The notes under the pieces: generated by a model | The model's input: only the letters and a program-made list of their open reading frames with translations | Database searches by the model: none | Told to the model about the DNA's origin: nothing | Source: JAVJSD01 sp040219575 | GTDB lineage: Bacteria; Planctomycetota; Planctomycetia; Pirellulales; Pirellulaceae | Length of the DNA stretch: 64,000 nucleotides | Direction of reading: 5' to 3' | Assembly (NCBI GenBank): GCA_040219575.1 | Contig: JAVJSD010000054.1 | Span: 1-64,000, forward strand | Shown: positions 25,178-34,916 of the stretch, piece after piece | How the letters are laid out: each line of letters opens with the position of its first letter | Position numbering within the stretch: the first letter of the stretch is position 1 | Program-made: the position numbers and the translations under genes

Positions 25178-27583
25178 TTACTTGGTTTGGAACGGTTCGC
25201 TTTGAACGATCGCGCCGATCAGTTTCCGCAGACGATAATCGTCTTCGGCGAACTGATGTGTCAAGGCTTCGATCGTCGGCCGGTCGGAGAGGTCGAGCGA
25301 TCGACCCAGGCCGTAGGCCAGTAGCCGCCGCACGACGGCTTGGGCGAACTGGTCGCGTCGCTGCTGGAGCAGGTAGCGCTTCAACTCCGCGAGGCCGGCG
25401 ACGGTCGATCCGTCGGGCAGTTCGGCGGTGGAATCGACAGGTGTGGCGGCGGCTTGCTTGTTCTTGATCTTGGGCGGCGCGGCGACCTCCGTCCGCCAGC
25501 GGCCGACGGCGTCGTAGTTCTCCAACGCCACGCCCCAGGGATCGATGCCCTTGTGGCAGTTGTTGCAGGCCTGCTTCTGGCGATGCACCTCGAGTTGCCG
25601 CTTGAGCGGCAGGCCGGCCAGATTCGCCTGCTCGGGATCGAGATCCGGCACGTCGGGCGGAGGCGGTGGGGGCGGATCGTCGAGCAGTCGCTCGAGCAAC
25701 CAGACGGCGCGTTTGATGGGGTGCGAGTCCTCGCCGTTGGAGCCCGCCAGCAGGAAGCTTCCCTGGGCGAGCAGTCCGCCGCGGCGATCCTCCGGCGAGA
25801 GCGCCACGCGCTCCAACGACATACCCCGCGGACCCGCCAGGCCGTAGTGTTCGGCCAACGGACGGTTGAGCAGCGTGTAGTCGGCGTCGAGCAGCGTCAG
25901 CGCGCTGCGGTCGTCGTCCAGAATCGTGGCGAAGAACTGCTGCGTCTCCGCCCGCATCGACGCCTTCAGGCGGTCGTCGAAGTCGGGGTGGTACTCCGGG
26001 TTGACGGCGATCCGATCGAGGGCCGCCAGGTCGAACCACTGATCGGTGAAGTGCTCGACGAACTGCCGTGACTTGGGATCGGCGAGCATCCGCGCTATCT
26101 CCGCCTCCAACACCGCCGCCTCGTGCAAACTTCCCGAATCGGCCAACGCGAACAACCGGTCGTCGGGCATCGTGCTCCACAGGAAGTACGACAACCGCGA
26201 GGCCAACTCGTAGTCGGACAGCTTCTCTTTCTTTTCGATATCGCGCCGCGGTTCAACGAGGTACAGGAACTCCGGCGAGATGAGGGCCATCGAGAGCACC
26301 TCGCGCAGCGTCGCTTCGAAGGTGGCGTGCTCGGGCCGCAGCCGCGCGTAGCGCCCTATCAACACGTCCACGTCGTCGGAAGTCGCCGGGCGGCGGTAGG
26401 CCCGCGTCAGGAACCGATCGACAACCTCGCGGGCGTATTGCGTCTCGTCGTCATCGTTGTCCGAGGGGAAGAGGATGCGTGTATGACTGGGCGGCGGCCA
26501 ACTTTCCAGCACCGGTCCCTCGAACTCCACCGAGTGGATCACGACCACCGGGCCGGCGTCCTCGGCGTCGGCGTTGTCTTGGTTGTTGTTCTTCTTTTTC
26601 TTGTTCTTCGACTTGTCGGAGGGGCCCGCGTCGGAACTGTTATAGACGGTGATCTGCAATCCGGGGTACTTGGGATTGTGGCCGGGCAGCGGGAAGTCTT
26701 CGATGCGTCCGCGGAACTCGTACGTCTGCGGCGCGTCGGCGGGGGCGGCGACATCGACCTCGCCGAGCGTTTTCTCCGGCGCCAGCACGTCGGCGCGAAC
26801 GCCCAGGGCGACGCGCATCCTCGGCCATGGCGCATCGGGGGGCGCGGTCGCTCCGGCGCGAACACGAACCAGCACTTCTCCCTCCCGCGGGAACTCGGGC
26901 ATGCGCGCCAGGAACCGCTGTTCGGCGCCGAGACGGTTGGAGACCTCGCCCTTGACACGGCGAACCTGTTCGCTCTTCTCGGCGCGGTGCGTGTAGACGG
27001 TCGGCTGCTCGCCCTCGACGATGGCCTGCTTCAGCCCCTCGCGCGCCGCCTGCAGGTATAGCTCCAGTTGCAGCGGCGAGATGTCCAACACGGCGCCGTT
27101 GTTGCGAAAGCCATCGGGCGACGGAGGATCGGGCGGCAGGTCGCGGGCGTAATCGAGCCGCACGCCGAGCAAGTCCCGCATGGTGTTGTTGTATTCGTAA
27201 CGCGTCAGCCGCCGCAGCACGACCTGCCCGCCGGTGCTGCGCTTCGCCTCGGCGGCGCGGCGCAGTTCGCCGGTGATCCAGCCGACCAGCGCCTGTTGCT
27301 CGGTGGTGGAGAGCTGCGGCGCTTGCTTGGGCGGCATCTCGCCGAGGTTCAACTTGTTGAGCACGTCGTGCCAGGTTTCGGCGTCGGGGCCGGCCAGCAG
27401 GTCGGGGTTCAGGGTGTCGAGCCGCAGGTCGGCTTCTTGTTTCTCGGGGCCGTGGCACGCAACACACCGCTGCATCAACACCGGCGCCGCCTCAAGGCGA
27501 AACGCGGCCGATTCTCCTGACTCCTCGGCAGCGACGGCGGCGGCCGCGCAAGACGCCATGAGCAGCGCTGCGCACCAACCCAT
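25178..27583 (-). CDS. DUF1587/1592/1588/1585 protein with N-terminal cytochrome c domain
   Basis: I use ATG 27583 (MGWCAALLMASC), which has an AAGGTG ribosome-binding site and starts a clean signal peptide; ATG 27613 is open but less supported. The 801-residue chain has a c-type haem site CVACH (40-44) with distal Met in EMPPK (~80). A DUF1587 segment (LRRLTRYEYNNTMRDLLG) comes next. DUF1592/1588/1585 segments follow: FLTRAYRRPATSDDV, ELASRLSYFLWSTMPDD, PIKRAVWLLERLLDDPPPPP, CNNCHKGIDPWGVALENYD. A low-complexity SKNKKKKNNNQDN loop sits in the middle. The protein is periplasmic and probably works with the DUF1552 protein. Confidence 0.9.
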   Translation of the reverse strand: MGWCAALLMASCAAAAVAAEESGESAAFRLEAAPVLMQRCVACHGPEKQEADLRLDTLNPDLLAGPDAETWHDVLNKLNLGEMPPKQAPQLSTTEQQALVGWITGELRRAAEAKRSTGGQVVLRRLTRYEYNNTMRDLLGVRLDYARDLPPDPPSPDGFRNNGAVLDISPLQLELYLQAAREGLKQAIVEGEQPTVYTHRAEKSEQVRRVKGEVSNRLGAEQRFLARMPEFPREGEVLVRVRAGATAPPDAPWPRMRVALGVRADVLAPEKTLGEVDVAAPADAPQTYEFRGRIEDFPLPGHNPKYPGLQITVYNSSDAGPSDKSKNKKKKNNNQDNADAEDAGPVVVIHSVEFEGPVLESWPPPSHTRILFPSDNDDDETQYAREVVDRFLTRAYRRPATSDDVDVLIGRYARLRPEHATFEATLREVLSMALISPEFLYLVEPRRDIEKKEKLSDYELASRLSYFLWSTMPDDRLFALADSGSLHEAAVLEAEIARMLADPKSRQFVEHFTDQWFDLAALDRIAVNPEYHPDFDDRLKASMRAETQQFFATILDDDRSALTLLDADYTLLNRPLAEHYGLAGPRGMSLERVALSPEDRRGGLLAQGSFLLAGSNGEDSHPIKRAVWLLERLLDDPPPPPPPDVPDLDPEQANLAGLPLKRQLEVHRQKQACNNCHKGIDPWGVALENYDAVGRWRTEVAAPPKIKNKQAAATPVDSTAELPDGSTVAGLAELKRYLLQQRRDQFAQAVVRRLLAYGLGRSLDLSDRPTIEALTHQFAEDDYRLRKLIGAIVQSEPFQTK

Positions 27584-28007
27584 CGGATACACCTTCGTTG
27601 GGAAACTCAACATGCGGGACGTTTCGCGTGGGAAGTACGGGGGGAGCGGGGAATGCGTCTCAGGCGGGATCGCGACAGCGCCGAAGGGGGAAAGCGCCGA
27701 CGGCCACGAAGCGACCTCTTCATGCTAACCGTTTGCGTCCGGAAATCCAATCGTATTCCGGCCTTGCGAATCGCATCGTGAGACGCCTGGGGCATGGACC
27801 GCAATTCGCCCTGAGAGCATTCCGTTAAGTCGATGCTAAGACTTCGTTTGGGCGTCTTGTGGCGATGCGAAGCTTGTTGTGGAATCGGCCGCGGCCCCCG
27901 TCTAGCGCAGGTCGTAAATATCCGCAATCGGTGCTCCATTTGTATCCATCCGCGGCTCCCAAGGCACAGGAGCGCCCAGCCGCAGATCGCCGAGGAAGCA
28001 GGTCCGC
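27584..28007. other. Divergent intergenic region, DUF1592 pair / TPR membrane protein
   Basis: About 424 bases between divergent starts. I see no palindrome family member and no gene. It presumably holds both promoters; none could be fixed by eye. Confidence 0.5.
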
Positions 28008-29936
28008 GTGTCGGCTCGACGCAAGAGAAAACTCACCGAACCTCCGAGCGGTCTTGGGCGACGTTTGATCGTGCCAGCGCCCGTGGCCGTTTGTCTGTTG
28101 GTGCTGGCGGTGACGGCCGTTTACTGTCGAACCACGTCGTACCCGCTGGTGTTCGATGGGCCGCCGAAGATCGCGGAAAACGAAGCGGTCCACCAACTCT
28201 GGCCGCCGGAGTGGCTGTTCTACGACCGCCGGCCGGTGGCGTATTTCACCTTCGCCATCAACCACGCGTTGGGCGGACTCGACGTACGCGGCTATCACCT
28301 GGTGAACATCGCGATTCACGCCGCCGCGGCGAGTGTGTTGTTCGGCATCGTGCGACGTACCTTCGACCGCTGCGAGCGCGAGGAGTATCGCGACGCCGCG
28401 AGCGCGCTGGCGCTGTGCACCGCCCTGCTGTGGGCCGTACATCCGTTGCAGACGCAGGCGGTGACTTACGTCGTGCAACGCATCGAAGCGCTGATGGGGT
28501 TGTTGTTCCTGGCGACGTTGTACGGCTTCCTTCGCGCCCTCGATTCCCGTCGTCCCCGCCTGTGGCTGGCTGTCTCCGTGGTGTGCTGCTACCTCGCCGC
28601 GGCCACGAAAGAGGTCGCGGCGGCGGCGCCGCTGGTGGTGTTGTGGTACGACCGGGCGTTTGTCGCCGCCACGTGGTGGGAGATCATCCGACGGCGGACC
28701 GGGTACTACCTGGCGTTGGCGGGCAGTTGGGGCATGCTGGCGTTCTTGGTAATCACGCGCTGGTCGTCGTACGGTGGACAGGCGGGGCTCGTCGACAAGC
28801 TGACGCCCTGGGAGTATCTACGATCGCAGCCCAGCGTCTTGGTTCACTACCTGCGTCTGACCCTCTGGCCGCGGGGGCAGTGCCTCGATTATGACTGGCA
28901 GGTCGTCGACTCGCCGGCAGCAATCGTCGCGCCAGGTCTGGTGATCGTGGGGCTCTTGGGCTTGACCGGGTGGGCCGTCTTCCGGCGGCCGCAACTCAGT
29001 TTCGTCGGCGGCTGGTTCTTCTTGATTCTCGCGCCGACTTCCAGCGTCGTTCCGATCGTCGATTTGGCGTTCGAGCATCGTATGTATCTGCCGCTGGCGG
29101 CGCCCATCGCGCTGCTGGTGGTGAGTGGGTTCGAGCTTTTGCGGTTGATCACCAGCAGCCGAAAGGAAGTGCGATTCCAACCGGCGGACCTCTTGCTGTG
29201 GATGTTCGCGCCGCTCGTCGTCGTGTTGATCTGCGTGAGCCACCTCCGTACAGGCGTGTACGCCAGCGAGGAATCCGTCTGGCGGGATGTGGCGGCCAAA
29301 GCGCCCGAGAACCCGCGCGGTTATCTGAACCTCGCCACAAGCGTCGCCGAGGAGAATCCCGTGGAAGCCCGGCGGTGCTACGAAACGGCCCTGCGGCTCG
29401 ACGCCGAGTACGCGTTGGCCCATTACAACTTCGGCACGTTTCTCGCCCAGCGGGGCGAACTCGACCTCGCGCTGGAGCACTTCGACGACGCCCTGGCCGT
29501 CTGGCCCGACCATTTTCCCACGAATCGCGCTCGGGCGGTGTTGCTCTTGAAGCGGGGCGATCGCGAGCAGGCCGCCTCGCAATTTGAACGCGTGCTGCAA
29601 CTTGATCCACTCGACCGGGAGGCGCACGAGTTCTTGGGGGCGTACTACCGGCTGAGCGCCCCGTCGCGGGCGGCGCGGCATTTTCGCGCCGCAATTCAGA
29701 TCGCGCCCGATTCTTCGCGAGCGCATACCGGGCTGGCGGCCTTGTTGTGGCGCGGCGGCGATCGAAGCGGCGCGATTGATCACTACCGGCTGGCGGCCCG
29801 GGCCGCGCCGGAAGATCCGCGGATGCAGCGCAATCTGGCGCAAGCGGCGGCGGCGGTCGCCGCGGAGAACGGCGCGAAGTGGGAGAAGGAATCGCCGCCG
29901 CCGGCGAAGCTCGACAGCGACGCCCAAAACCGATGA
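28008..29936 (+). CDS. TMTC-like multi-TM glycosyltransferase-type protein with C-terminal TPRs
   Basis: The 642-residue protein starts at GTG 28008. The first ~400 residues hold about ten hydrophobic helices. Marks shared with bacterial and animal TMTC/O-mannosyltransferase-like proteins are YPLVFDGPPKIAENEAVHQL (D-x-x-x-I-x-x-N near the first loop), RRPVAYFTFAINHALGGLD, WAVHPLQTQAVTYVVQRIEA and EHRMYLPLAAP. About five TPR units follow (~430-610), for example ALRLDAEYALAHYNFGTFLA and RVLQLDPLDREAHEFLGAYY. Known relatives transfer sugars from lipid carriers to exported proteins, so that is the likely role. The substrate and acceptor are unknown. Confidence 0.75.
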   Translation: MSARRKRKLTEPPSGLGRRLIVPAPVAVCLLVLAVTAVYCRTTSYPLVFDGPPKIAENEAVHQLWPPEWLFYDRRPVAYFTFAINHALGGLDVRGYHLVNIAIHAAAASVLFGIVRRTFDRCEREEYRDAASALALCTALLWAVHPLQTQAVTYVVQRIEALMGLLFLATLYGFLRALDSRRPRLWLAVSVVCCYLAAATKEVAAAAPLVVLWYDRAFVAATWWEIIRRRTGYYLALAGSWGMLAFLVITRWSSYGGQAGLVDKLTPWEYLRSQPSVLVHYLRLTLWPRGQCLDYDWQVVDSPAAIVAPGLVIVGLLGLTGWAVFRRPQLSFVGGWFFLILAPTSSVVPIVDLAFEHRMYLPLAAPIALLVVSGFELLRLITSSRKEVRFQPADLLLWMFAPLVVVLICVSHLRTGVYASEESVWRDVAAKAPENPRGYLNLATSVAEENPVEARRCYETALRLDAEYALAHYNFGTFLAQRGELDLALEHFDDALAVWPDHFPTNRARAVLLLKRGDREQAASQFERVLQLDPLDREAHEFLGAYYRLSAPSRAARHFRAAIQIAPDSSRAHTGLAALLWRGGDRSGAIDHYRLAARAAPEDPRMQRNLAQAAAAVAAENGAKWEKESPPPAKLDSDAQNR

Positions 29937-30154
29937 TGCCTTGTGCGCCCCTGTGCGTCGGGGCGCCCCGATGACGTGGACCGTGCGACCGGACGAGGCG
30001 CCGGTTTCGCCTTCCTCCTGCGTACTCAAGTCACAATGTCGCATATGGCTGTCGCGCAACCCCTACCCTAGAATTCCCCTGTCTCCTGCGCCGCGCTCGG
30101 GGGGTGCCCGGGCGCGACGGGGTGCTTCGATGACGGGAATGAAGGGTGGGCCGC

Positions 30155-32938
30155 ATGGATCTAGTCAACTTCTTTCTCAACTTGTTCGACACGTCCGACT
30201 TTCCCGCCCGTTGGCATTGCGGCCGCTGGACGGACGGTCACGGATGGCTGCACGTCCTCTCCGACATCGGCGTCTGGTCGGCGTATTTCGCCATTCCCGC
30301 CATTCTGGGATTCTTCGTGGTGCGACGGAAGGATCTGCCCTTTCGGATCATCTTTGTGTTGTTTGTGGCGTTCATCCTGTTCTGCGGATTGACGCACCTG
30401 ATGGAGGCGGTGATTTTCTGGTGGCCAGCCTACCGGTTGGCCGGTGTGATCAAGTTCCTCACGGCGGTCGTTTCGTGGACCACCGTGTTCGCCTTGGTGA
30501 AGGTGGGGCCGCAAGTGATTCGCATGCGCGCTCCCGAGGAATTGGAGCGCGAAATCGAGGCGCGGAAGAGCGCCGAAGCCGCTCTGCAGAACGCCAACGT
30601 GGAACTCGAGCGTCGGGTGGGAGAGCGAACCGCCGAACTGCGGGCCGACCGCGAATGGTTCAGCACCACGCTCGGCAGCATCGGCGACGGCGTCATCACC
30701 ACCGGCGTCGACGGTCGGGTGATCACGCTGAACCGGGTGGCGGAGACGCTCACCGGTTGGACGCAGGACGAGGCGGCGGGCCGCATGCTGTCGGAGGTGT
30801 TCGTGATCGTCAACGCGAAGACGCGCCAGCCGGTCGAGAATCCGGCGCTGCGAGCGCTCGAACAGGGAACGATCGTGGGGCTGGCGAATCACACGATTCT
30901 GGCCGCGCGGGACGGCGTCGAACGGTTCATCGACGACAGCGCGGCGCCGATCAAGGACGATCAGGGCGCGATCGTCGGCGCCGTGCTGGTGTTCCGCGAC
31001 ATCAGCCAACGCTATCTCGTCGAACAGGCGCGGCAAGACCAGTACGATCTAACCAAAACGATTACCGACAACGCCACCACCGGCATTCTGATGGTCGACG
31101 AACACGGTGCTTGCACCTTCATGAACCCGGCGGCCGAAGCCATGACCGGATTCTCTTTCGCCGAGGCGGAAGACAAGGTGCTGCACGACTTGATCCACCA
31201 TACCCGCCCCGACGGCTCTCCCTACCTGCTCGACGAGTGTCCGATCGAACGGGCTTTGCCAGAGCACCATGACGTTCGCGACCATGAAGATCAGTTCTTC
31301 CGCAAAAGCGGCGAAGCGTTCCCCGTGATGTGCAATGCTCGGCCGATTTTCAAGGAGGGACGGGCCGCGGGCACGGTGATCGAGATTCGCGACCTGACCC
31401 GGGAGAAGCTGGCGGAAGAGGAGTTGCGCGACAGCGAATCCCGCTTCCAGCAATTGGCCGACGTGATACCGAACCTGACCTGGATGGCGCGTCCCGACGG
31501 GCATATCGAGTGGTACAACACGCGCTGGTACGAATACACGGGTGCAACCTGGGAGACGATGCAGGGTTGGGGATGGCAGAGCGTGCATGATCCGGAGATC
31601 TTGCCCCAGGTGCTCGAGGGTTGGCGCCAGAGTTTGGCCACCGGCGAACCATTCGAAATGGTGTTTCCCTTGCGGGGAGTGGACGGCCGGTTTCGCCCAT
31701 TCTTGACGCGTGTCGTACCGTTTCGCGACGCGGAGGGCGGGATCGTTCGCTGGTTTGGCACCAATACCGATATCGGCGAGCTTGAGAAAACGCAGAAGGA
31801 ATTGCGGCAGATCGCCGCGCGGCTGTCGGAGGCGGATCGCCGCAAGGACGAATTCCTCGCGACGCTGGCCCACGAACTGCGCAATCCGTTGGCGCCGATT
31901 CGCACCGGTTTGGAGGTCATGAGGATCGCGCACGACGATCCGGCCAGAATCCAGGAGGTGCGCGGGATGCTGGAGCGTCAAACCGCACAGTTGATCACGC
32001 TGGTCGACGACCTGCTCGACGTATCGCGGATTACGCGGGGCAAACTCAAGCTGCGGAAGTGCCCGGTCAATGCGGCCGACGTCGCCCAAAGCGCCGTCGA
32101 GACGTCGCGGCCGTTCATCGACGAGGCGGGGCACGAGCTTACCGTGGCGCTGCCCGACCATGCGATCCACCTCGACGCCGATCCCCACCGGTTGGCCCAA
32201 GTCATTTCCAACCTGTTGAACAACGCCGCCAAGTACACACCCAACGGCGGCCGGATCTGGCTGACCGTCGAAAGAGAGGGCGACGAATTGCGCCTGGCGG
32301 TGCGGGACGACGGCATCGGAATCTCTCCCGACAAGCTGGAACAGGTGTTCGAAATGTTCACGCAGGTCGACCATCCCGTGGAGAAAAACTACACCGGCCT
32401 GGGCGTCGGACTGACGCTGGTGCGGTCGTTGGTGGAGATGCATGGCGGGAAAATCGACGTGCATAGTGAAGGCCCCGATCAGGGAAGTGAATTCTGCATC
32501 CGCCTGCCCCTGCTGACCGAGGAATCACCGATGCGCATCGCCGAGGAGGTGGAAACGCCGGCGGCGAAGCGTCGCGTGCTGGTGGTCGACGACAACAGCG
32601 CGGCCGCCAAGATGCTGAAGATGGTGGTCGAATTGCAGGGCCACGAAGTCCGCACCGCGGATAACGGGCGAGAGGCAATCGACGTCGCCGCCGAGTTTCT
32701 GCCCGACGTGGTGCTGATGGATTTGGGAATGCCGCAAATGGACGGCTACGAGGCGGCCCAACACCTGCGGAAGCAGCCCTGGGGCCGCAGCATGCTGCTG
32801 GTGGCGCTCACGGGGTGGGGCCAGGACGACGACAAGGAGAAGACCAGGCAGGCGGGATTCGATCTGCATCTCACCAAACCCGCCGAACCCGCCGAGTTGT
32901 CGCGAATCCTCGCACAACATCATGGCGAAGACACCTGA
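30155..32938 (+). CDS. Hybrid histidine kinase with an ethylene-receptor-type N-terminal sensor
   Basis: ATG 30155 (ribosome-binding site GAAGGG) gives 927 residues. Three N-terminal helices (~38-125) match the plant ETR1 ethylene-binding domain. Asp37, Tyr44, Ile47, Pro48, Ile74, Cys77 and His81 (LSDIGVWSAYFAIP; AFILFCGLTHL) equal ETR1 Asp25, Tyr32, Ile35, Pro36, Ile62, Cys65 and His69, all at a constant offset of 12. The Cys/His pair binds copper in ETR1. A coiled coil, three PAS domains (~165-550), HisKA with His573 (TLAHELRNP), an ATPase domain and a receiver with Asp856 (LMDLGMPQMDG) follow. No partner regulator is adjacent. Domain calls are firm; ethylene as ligand is inference. Confidence 0.9.
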   Translation: MDLVNFFLNLFDTSDFPARWHCGRWTDGHGWLHVLSDIGVWSAYFAIPAILGFFVVRRKDLPFRIIFVLFVAFILFCGLTHLMEAVIFWWPAYRLAGVIKFLTAVVSWTTVFALVKVGPQVIRMRAPEELEREIEARKSAEAALQNANVELERRVGERTAELRADREWFSTTLGSIGDGVITTGVDGRVITLNRVAETLTGWTQDEAAGRMLSEVFVIVNAKTRQPVENPALRALEQGTIVGLANHTILAARDGVERFIDDSAAPIKDDQGAIVGAVLVFRDISQRYLVEQARQDQYDLTKTITDNATTGILMVDEHGACTFMNPAAEAMTGFSFAEAEDKVLHDLIHHTRPDGSPYLLDECPIERALPEHHDVRDHEDQFFRKSGEAFPVMCNARPIFKEGRAAGTVIEIRDLTREKLAEEELRDSESRFQQLADVIPNLTWMARPDGHIEWYNTRWYEYTGATWETMQGWGWQSVHDPEILPQVLEGWRQSLATGEPFEMVFPLRGVDGRFRPFLTRVVPFRDAEGGIVRWFGTNTDIGELEKTQKELRQIAARLSEADRRKDEFLATLAHELRNPLAPIRTGLEVMRIAHDDPARIQEVRGMLERQTAQLITLVDDLLDVSRITRGKLKLRKCPVNAADVAQSAVETSRPFIDEAGHELTVALPDHAIHLDADPHRLAQVISNLLNNAAKYTPNGGRIWLTVEREGDELRLAVRDDGIGISPDKLEQVFEMFTQVDHPVEKNYTGLGVGLTLVRSLVEMHGGKIDVHSEGPDQGSEFCIRLPLLTEESPMRIAEEVETPAAKRRVLVVDDNSAAAKMLKMVVELQGHEVRTADNGREAIDVAAEFLPDVVLMDLGMPQMDGYEAAQHLRKQPWGRSMLLVALTGWGQDDDKEKTRQAGFDLHLTKPAEPAELSRILAQHHGEDT

Positions 32939-33179
32939 ACCACGCGGATCGTCGCGTGCTTGCTTGTCGAAACTCTTGCTACGGGCTCGCATGGCCGCCG
33001 ACGGGTGGCCAACGATGTCCCGTCCGACGACGCCAATCCTTTGATGCCGTCGTCGATGTGAATTACAATTCCAGGCGCCGGAGCTGAACCGCGGCATCGA
33101 CCGCGGTTCCACCGTTTTCGCTCCCCCAGGACATGCGGGCCAGCACGTTCCCAGGGGTTTTCCTGTCGAGGAACACCGA

Positions 33180-34796
33180 ATGTCCCGTTGTTTGTTGGGG
33201 CCGCTTGGCGGTCTGCTGCTGCTCGCTTCGTTTTCTTGCTCAAGCGCCCTGGCTCAGCCCGCCGCCAAGGAGGAGGAAACGCAACTGCCCAATATCGCCG
33301 ACGAGCCGAAGACGATCGATCCGGCGGCGTCAATGCCGCCGGAATTGACGGTTCCGGCCACACACGACTTCTCTGATTCGTCGCTGCGGGAAGTGGTGGC
33401 CTGGCTGCAGGACCAGCAGGAGCTGGTGGTGCTGCTCGACCACGGAGCGCTGGCCGCCATCGGCGTGTCGCCGGCCGAGCCGATTTCGGACCGGCTCGAC
33501 AACGCACCGCTGTACATGCTGCTCAATCGCCTGCGTTCGCTCGGACTCGCTTGGTATTTCGAAGACAAGATTCTGCACATCACCACCACCGAGGTCGCCG
33601 AGGAGCGGGCGGTCACGCTGCCGTACAATGTGGGAGACCTGCTCGATGCGGGGCACGATCTCGACAGTCTCGAAGCAGCCATCACCGAAACCATCGCCCC
33701 GGATTGCTGGGATGTGGTCGGCGGGATCGGCGCGATCAACTCGCTGGGCGACGTGTTGTTCATCCGACAGACCGACGCGGTGCAGCGTGAAGTTCAAGGC
33801 CTGCTCGCCGCGCTGCGGGGGCACGCCCGACGGACGTACGTCAACGACCCGCCGCAGCATCAGGCTCTGCGTGCGAAGCTGGCGGAGAACGTCAGCGTGG
33901 AGTTTTCCGATACGCCGCTGGTGGCGGCCGTCGAGCAACTGGCCGAGGCGGCCAAGGCCGACATCCGGCTCGACTTGCCCGCCCTGCGGCGAATGCGGCT
34001 TCGCGAGCGCGAACCGGTGACGCTCACGCTGACCGACCGCAAGCTGGAGACCGTCATCCAGGCGCTGGTGCTCGACCTCCAACTGACGTGGATCCTGCGA
34101 GACGGAGTCCTGTGGATCACGAGCGTGGAAGAGGCCGAGCAGTCGCTCAAAACTGCGGTCTACGACGTCCGCGACTTGTGCAGCAACGAGAAGGAAGTCC
34201 AGCCGCTGCTGGAGGCGCTTACGTCGCAGACCCAGCCCGACTCGTGGAGCGACGTCGGCGGCCCCGGTTCGATCGACTTGGTCAATACCGGCACGCTGGT
34301 GATCCGCCACCAGGAGCGCGTGCACCAGGAAGTGCTTCAGTTGCTCGAAACCTATCGCCAGGCGCTGCGGGCTTCGAAGCCAAGGCAGCGCGATGCGGAG
34401 TTCGAGAGAGAGGTCGTCACCACGTACTATCGCATGCACGCCGACGTGGCGCGAGACTTGGCGACCATGCTGCCGGTCTTGGTGCACAGCGAAAGTTGGC
34501 GGAGCGAGGCGCGGCCCGAGGCGACGGGCGAGTTGCATCTGGTCGCCTCCGCGCCGCAAATCACGCAGCGCGCTACCCGCGGCGAAGAAGCGGAAGGCGA
34601 GGAAACCGTCGTCCTTCCCCAAGCCGTGTTGATCATCCGCCAGACGCGCGCGGTGCACAACGAGATCGCCGAAGTCGTTCGGCGAGTGGAATCGGGCGAC
34701 GTCGTGCAATTCGGCGAAGGACTTGGCGGCATGGGCGGATTCGGCGGTGGATTCTTCTCGGTACCTCCCCGAAGCGGACCCGAACGCCTGAAGTGA
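33180..34796 (+). CDS. Secreted protein with repeated secretin/STN-like units
   Basis: The 538-residue protein has a signal peptide (GGLLLLASFSCSSALAQP) and a good ribosome-binding site (GAGGA, 8 bases). The chain repeats one module. Unit 1 has FSDSSLREVVAWLQDQQELV ... LEAAITETIAPDCWDVVGGI ... LFIRQTDAVQREVQGLLAAL. Unit 2 has FSDTPLVAAVEQLAEAAKAD ... LLEALTSQTQPDSWSDVGGP ... LVIRHQERVHQEVLQLLETY. A third half-unit has MLPVLVHSESW ... LIIRQTRAVHNEIAEVVRRV. The pattern resembles the STN and N-domains of secretins without the channel domain. It is probably a periplasmic scaffold. It ends in a Gly/Phe-rich stretch. The function is unknown. Confidence 0.7.
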   Translation: MSRCLLGPLGGLLLLASFSCSSALAQPAAKEEETQLPNIADEPKTIDPAASMPPELTVPATHDFSDSSLREVVAWLQDQQELVVLLDHGALAAIGVSPAEPISDRLDNAPLYMLLNRLRSLGLAWYFEDKILHITTTEVAEERAVTLPYNVGDLLDAGHDLDSLEAAITETIAPDCWDVVGGIGAINSLGDVLFIRQTDAVQREVQGLLAALRGHARRTYVNDPPQHQALRAKLAENVSVEFSDTPLVAAVEQLAEAAKADIRLDLPALRRMRLREREPVTLTLTDRKLETVIQALVLDLQLTWILRDGVLWITSVEEAEQSLKTAVYDVRDLCSNEKEVQPLLEALTSQTQPDSWSDVGGPGSIDLVNTGTLVIRHQERVHQEVLQLLETYRQALRASKPRQRDAEFEREVVTTYYRMHADVARDLATMLPVLVHSESWRSEARPEATGELHLVASAPQITQRATRGEEAEGEETVVLPQAVLIIRQTRAVHNEIAEVVRRVESGDVVQFGEGLGGMGGFGGGFFSVPPRSGPERLK

Positions 34797-34805
34797 GCAA
34801 GAACA

Positions 34806-34902
34806 CTTCAACAATCGGCACTCGAGAATCGACAATCATCAATCGGGACGGCCGGGCGGCTTCTCGATTGATGATTGCTGAGAGTCGATTCTTGATTGTT
34901 GG
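34806..34902. repeat. Inverted repeat family D, copy 2 (bidirectional terminator-like)
   Basis: CAACAATCGGCACTCGAGAA ... CAATCATCAATCG is mirrored by CGATTGATGATTGCTGAGAG ... TTGATTGTTGG. The stem exceeds 30 bp with few mismatches around a GC-rich loop. It fills the gap between convergent stops at 34796 and 34917. AT-rich arms stand out against the high-GC surroundings. Confidence 0.8.
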
Positions 34903-34916
34903 TGCGGCCGCAAGCC

